Part shown: piece by piece, positions 22,955 through 24,987 of the stretch
Numbering within the stretch: position 1 is the first letter of the stretch
Layout: the number at the start of each line of letters is the position of its first letter
NCBI GenBank assembly: GCA_041662005.1
Contig: JBAZTJ010000027.1
Span: forward strand, 1 to 24,987
Reading direction: 5' to 3'
DNA length: 24,987 bases
DNA from: DATHXC01 sp041662005
Lineage (GTDB): Bacteria; Pseudomonadota; Gammaproteobacteria; Burkholderiales; Methylophilaceae
Position numbers and translations under genes: made by a program
The notes under the pieces: model-generated
The model's input: only the letters and a program-made list of their open reading frames with translations
Database searches by the model: none
What the model was told of the DNA's origin: nothing

Positions 22955-24010
22955 GTGCAAATTGGTCCATACCTACTGAAGAACAACCTTGTTGTCGCGC
23001 CCATGGCTGGCGTGACTGACAGGCCTTTCCGCATGCTTTGCAAAAAGCTGGGGGCAGGGCTGGCTGTTTCAGAGATGGTGACCTCCAACTCTTTGTTATA
23101 TGGCAGTGAAAAAACCTTGCGCCGTGCCAACCATGAGGGCGAGGTTGACCCTATTTCGGTGCAGATTGCAGGCGCCGATCCCAAAATGATGGCAGATGCC
23201 GCTCGCTACAACGTGGATAACGGTGCGCAGATCATTGATATCAACATGGGTTGTCCGGCCAAGAAGATCTGTAACGTGATGGCTGGTTCTGCCCTGTTGA
23301 AAGACGAGCCGCTGGTAGCGCAGATATTGCGGGCCGTGGTGAGTGCGGTGAATGTACCGGTGACCCTGAAAATCCGCACGGGCTGGGACAAGCAAAACCG
23401 CAATGCGGTAGCTGTAGCCAGGATGGCCGAGGATATTGGCGTGCAGGCACTAGCCATGCACGGCCGCACCCGCGCCTGCCTGTATATGGGCGAGGCCGAA
23501 TACGAAACCATTGCTGCGGTAAAACAAGCCATTAAAATTCCACTCATCGCCAATGGCGACATTACCACCCCGGAAAAAGCCAAGTACGTACTGGAGATGA
23601 CCGGCGCTGATGCCGTGATGATAGGCCGCGCCGCACAAGGCCGGCCATGGATATTCCGCGAGATTGAGCACTACCTGAAAACCGGCGAACATTTGCCGCC
23701 ACCCGAAGTGTCAGAAATCCGCAGTGTCATGCTGGAACATCTGCATGACCTCTATGCCTTCTATGGCGAGCTTACTGGCATGCGTGTTGCTAGGAAGCAT
23801 ATCTCCTGGTATACCAAGGGCTTGAAAGACTCTGCCAATTTCCGTCATGGCATGAATCAATTACAGACTATCGAGTTGCAGCTGAGCGCGATTAACGAGT
23901 TTTTTAATCATCTCGAGCAACAGGATACCCGCTTGCAGTATGTAAGCGCGGTATCGGAAGATAGCGAACAACAAGAAGACGGCACTCAAGGTGAGGCAAT
24001 AGCTGCATGA
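22955..24010 (+). CDS. dusB: tRNA-dihydrouridine synthase B
   Basis: A 351-residue FMN-dependent TIM-barrel enzyme that reduces uridines in the tRNA D-loop. Motifs: QIGPYLLKNNLVVAPMAGVTDRPFR at the start, DINMGCPAKK with catalytic Cys100, LKIRTGWD, MHGRTRACLYMGEA, PLIANGDI and ADAVMIGRAAQGRPWIF for FMN phosphate binding, then the helical C-terminal domain (MRVARKHISWYTKG). The best start is GTG 22955, which reproduces the family N-terminus (x-x-IGPY). The ribosome site is weak. The last ~25 residues are an acidic tail (SEDSEQQEDGTQ). It overlaps fis by 4 bp (ATGA), the classic dusB-fis operon in which DusB translation is linked to Fis production. Confidence 0.96.
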   Translation: MQIGPYLLKNNLVVAPMAGVTDRPFRMLCKKLGAGLAVSEMVTSNSLLYGSEKTLRRANHEGEVDPISVQIAGADPKMMADAARYNVDNGAQIIDINMGCPAKKICNVMAGSALLKDEPLVAQILRAVVSAVNVPVTLKIRTGWDKQNRNAVAVARMAEDIGVQALAMHGRTRACLYMGEAEYETIAAVKQAIKIPLIANGDITTPEKAKYVLEMTGADAVMIGRAAQGRPWIFREIEHYLKTGEHLPPPEVSEIRSVMLEHLHDLYAFYGELTGMRVARKHISWYTKGLKDSANFRHGMNQLQTIELQLSAINEFFNHLEQQDTRLQYVSAVSEDSEQQEDGTQGEAIAA

Positions 24011-24243
24011 TGAATAAATGCGAACTGGGGATAAGTGTGGAGCGTGCGCTTGAAGAGTACTTCAAGGATCTTGATGGGGAACCTCCGCACGCGGTTTACG
24101 ATATGGTGCTGCAATGCGTGGAAAAACCCATGCTGATGCATGTGTTAAAGCGCGCGGCAGGTAACCAGAGTAAGGCGGCCGAAATACTGGGGCTCAACCG
24201 CAATACGCTGCGCAAGAAGCTGCAGCAACACAATATCGAATAA
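24007..24243 (+). CDS. fis: DNA-binding nucleoid protein Fis
   Basis: A 78-residue protein ending GNQSKAAEILGLNRNTLRKKLQQHNIE, the Fis-family helix-turn-helix that bends DNA at nucleoid, recombination and rRNA-promoter sites. The core dimer helices are ALEEYFKDLDGEPPHAVYDMVLQCVEKPMLMHVLKRA. It is shorter than the 98-residue enterobacterial protein because the N-terminal beta-hairpin arm used to stimulate Hin/Gin inversion is missing, which is normal outside the enterics. Start may be ATG 24007 or the adjacent ATG 24010. The start overlaps the dusB stop, so it is translationally coupled. Followed by a structured leader and purH. Confidence 0.95.
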   Translation: MMNKCELGISVERALEEYFKDLDGEPPHAVYDMVLQCVEKPMLMHVLKRAAGNQSKAAEILGLNRNTLRKKLQQHNIE

Positions 24244-24296
24244 ATTTAAGCCTCCTTTGATTATGCAGACTTAAATTTATTTTGTAATCAAAGGAG
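24242..24296 (+). promoter_or_regulatory. Interlocked inverted repeats between fis and purH (possible pseudoknot or switch)
   Basis: Arm A AAATTTAAG (24242-24250) pairs perfectly with CTTAAATTT (24270-24278). Arm B CTCCTTTGATTA (24252-24263) pairs perfectly over 12 bp with TAATCAAAGGAG (24285-24296). The order A-B-A'-B' means the stems either form an H-type pseudoknot or exclude one another. B' carries a strong Shine-Dalgarno (AAGGAG), followed after 15 nt by an ATG opening a 16-codon ORF (24312-24362, MSWQKYYNQPLHTKPK) just before purH. No U-run follows, so a simple terminator is unlikely. Confidence 0.55.
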
Positions 24297-24389
24297 AACA
24301 GGGCGGCAAGCATGTCGTGGCAAAAATACTACAACCAGCCACTGCATACGAAGCCAAAGTAGTTATCGTTTGGGTACAAAATAAATTAT

Positions 24390-24987
24390 ATGGCAATCAT
24401 CAAAAGAGCACTGATCAGCGTTTCTGATAAACAAGGCATACTCGAACTCGCAACAAGCCTCAACAAGTTTGGCGTCGAGATTCTTTCTACCGGCGGTACC
24501 GCCAAACTGTTCCGCGACAACAATATCGCAGTGACCGAGGTCAGCGACTACACCGGCTTTACCGAAATGCTGGATGGTCGCGTCAAGACGCTGCATCCCA
24601 AGGTGCATGGCGGCATACTGGGCCGGCGCGACCTGCCGGAACACACGGCAGCAATGGCTGAAGCTGGCATTCCCAACATCGACATGGTCGTGGTCAATCT
24701 CTACCCGTTTGAGGCTACTGTAGCAAAACCAGACTGTACGCTGGAAGATGCGATCGAGAATATCGACATCGGTGGTCCGGCCATGGTGCGCTCTGCCGCC
24801 AAAAACTGGAAAGACGTGGCAGTGCTGACAGATGCATCGCAATATGCAGGTGTGCTGGCAGAAATGGAAGCTACTAATGGCGCCACCAGCCAGGCGACCC
24901 GCTTTGCTTTATCTGTCGCCGCGTTCAACCGCATCAGCAACTATGATGGTGCGACCAGCGACTACCTGTCTTCTTTCAACACCGATT
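24390..24987 (+). CDS. purH: Bifunctional AICAR formyltransferase/IMP cyclohydrolase PurH, 5' part
   Basis: The first 199 residues of a protein normally about 525 long; the window ends inside the gene. The start MAIIKRALISVSDKQGILELATSLNKFGVEILSTGGTAKLFRD is the methylglyoxal-synthase-like IMP cyclohydrolase domain. DGRVKTLHPKVHGGILGRRD and NIDIGGPAMVRSAAKNW carry its conserved active-site motifs. The C-terminal formyltransferase domain lies outside. The enzyme performs the last two steps of de novo IMP synthesis. ATG 24390 is in the family position, but it lacks a clear ribosome site; the strong SD-like sequence of the leader is ~94 nt upstream. Gene order dusB-fis-purH is widespread in beta- and gammaproteobacteria. 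Confidence 0.96.
   Translation, partial: MAIIKRALISVSDKQGILELATSLNKFGVEILSTGGTAKLFRDNNIAVTEVSDYTGFTEMLDGRVKTLHPKVHGGILGRRDLPEHTAAMAEAGIPNIDMVVVNLYPFEATVAKPDCTLEDAIENIDIGGPAMVRSAAKNWKDVAVLTDASQYAGVLAEMEATNGATSQATRFALSVAAFNRISNYDGATSDYLSSFNTD

Noticed and set aside
24312..24362. 16-codon ORF before purH as a real gene
   Set aside because: The SD-to-ATG spacing (15 nt) is too long and there is no independent support; kept only as part of the leader hypothesis.

Overview
The window looks like a chromosomal segment of a betaproteobacterium, most likely from the methylotrophic Methylophilaceae. The supporting signs are the betaproteobacterial-type APH-fold homoserine kinase, the BPSS1780-family membrane protein, the polA/LOG/DUF2782/thrB neighbourhood and the dusB-fis-purH order. 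The genus-level placement is inference from protein flavour, not a database result. A 10-N gap inside a glutathione S-transferase gene shows that this is a draft scaffold.

Layout. (1) 1-2580 is an accessory-looking patch. It holds the 3' part of a cupin gene, a lone outer-membrane beta-barrel gene bracketed by ~65-bp direct repeats, and an AT-rich gene joining a SEC-C zinc motif to a PD-(D/E)XK-like nuclease region. (2) 2580-7903 holds a GST and an NRDE/TANGO2-like protein, then a tight three-gene set: AAA+ ATPase, FAD amine-oxidase-like protein and Rieske ferredoxin. This set looks like an uncharacterised redox module. (3) 8002-10391 is the groES-groEL operon with a heat-shock-type promoter overlapping a perfect CIRCE operator, and a strong terminator. 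(4) The 603-bp groEL-uvrD gap carries a palindromic repeat, a terminator, a plus-strand promoter and, on the minus strand, a convincing candidate small RNA: three abutting hairpins (one with a CUCCUCCC loop), then a rho-independent terminator. (5) 10821-18890 is housekeeping: uvrD; the minus-strand set LOG, DUF2782, thrB, BPSS1780; and divergent polA. (6) 18891-19500 holds a frameshifted GIY-YIG nuclease gene tightly flanked by inverted ATTCCC-N8-GGGAAT palindromes, resembling a small mobile unit. (7) 19540-22730 holds a Bfd-like ferredoxin, a Phd/RelE-type toxin-antitoxin pair with a palindromic operator, a molybdopterin-binding-domain protein, a YkgJ-type cysteine cluster protein and an MHS-family transporter. 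(8) 22889-24987 is dusB-fis, a structured leader and the 5' part of purH.

How the parts work together. GroES/GroEL fold proteins under HrcA and sigma-32-like control. UvrD and PolA act in repair. DusB modifies tRNA and shares an operon with the nucleoid protein Fis. ThrB and PurH serve threonine and purine synthesis. The most noteworthy candidates for something undescribed are the anti-Shine-Dalgarno-loop sRNA (10550-10654, minus), the GIY-YIG/palindrome unit (19074-19499), the AAA/oxidase/Rieske operon, and a family of double-stem palindromes after groES, groEL and uvrD.
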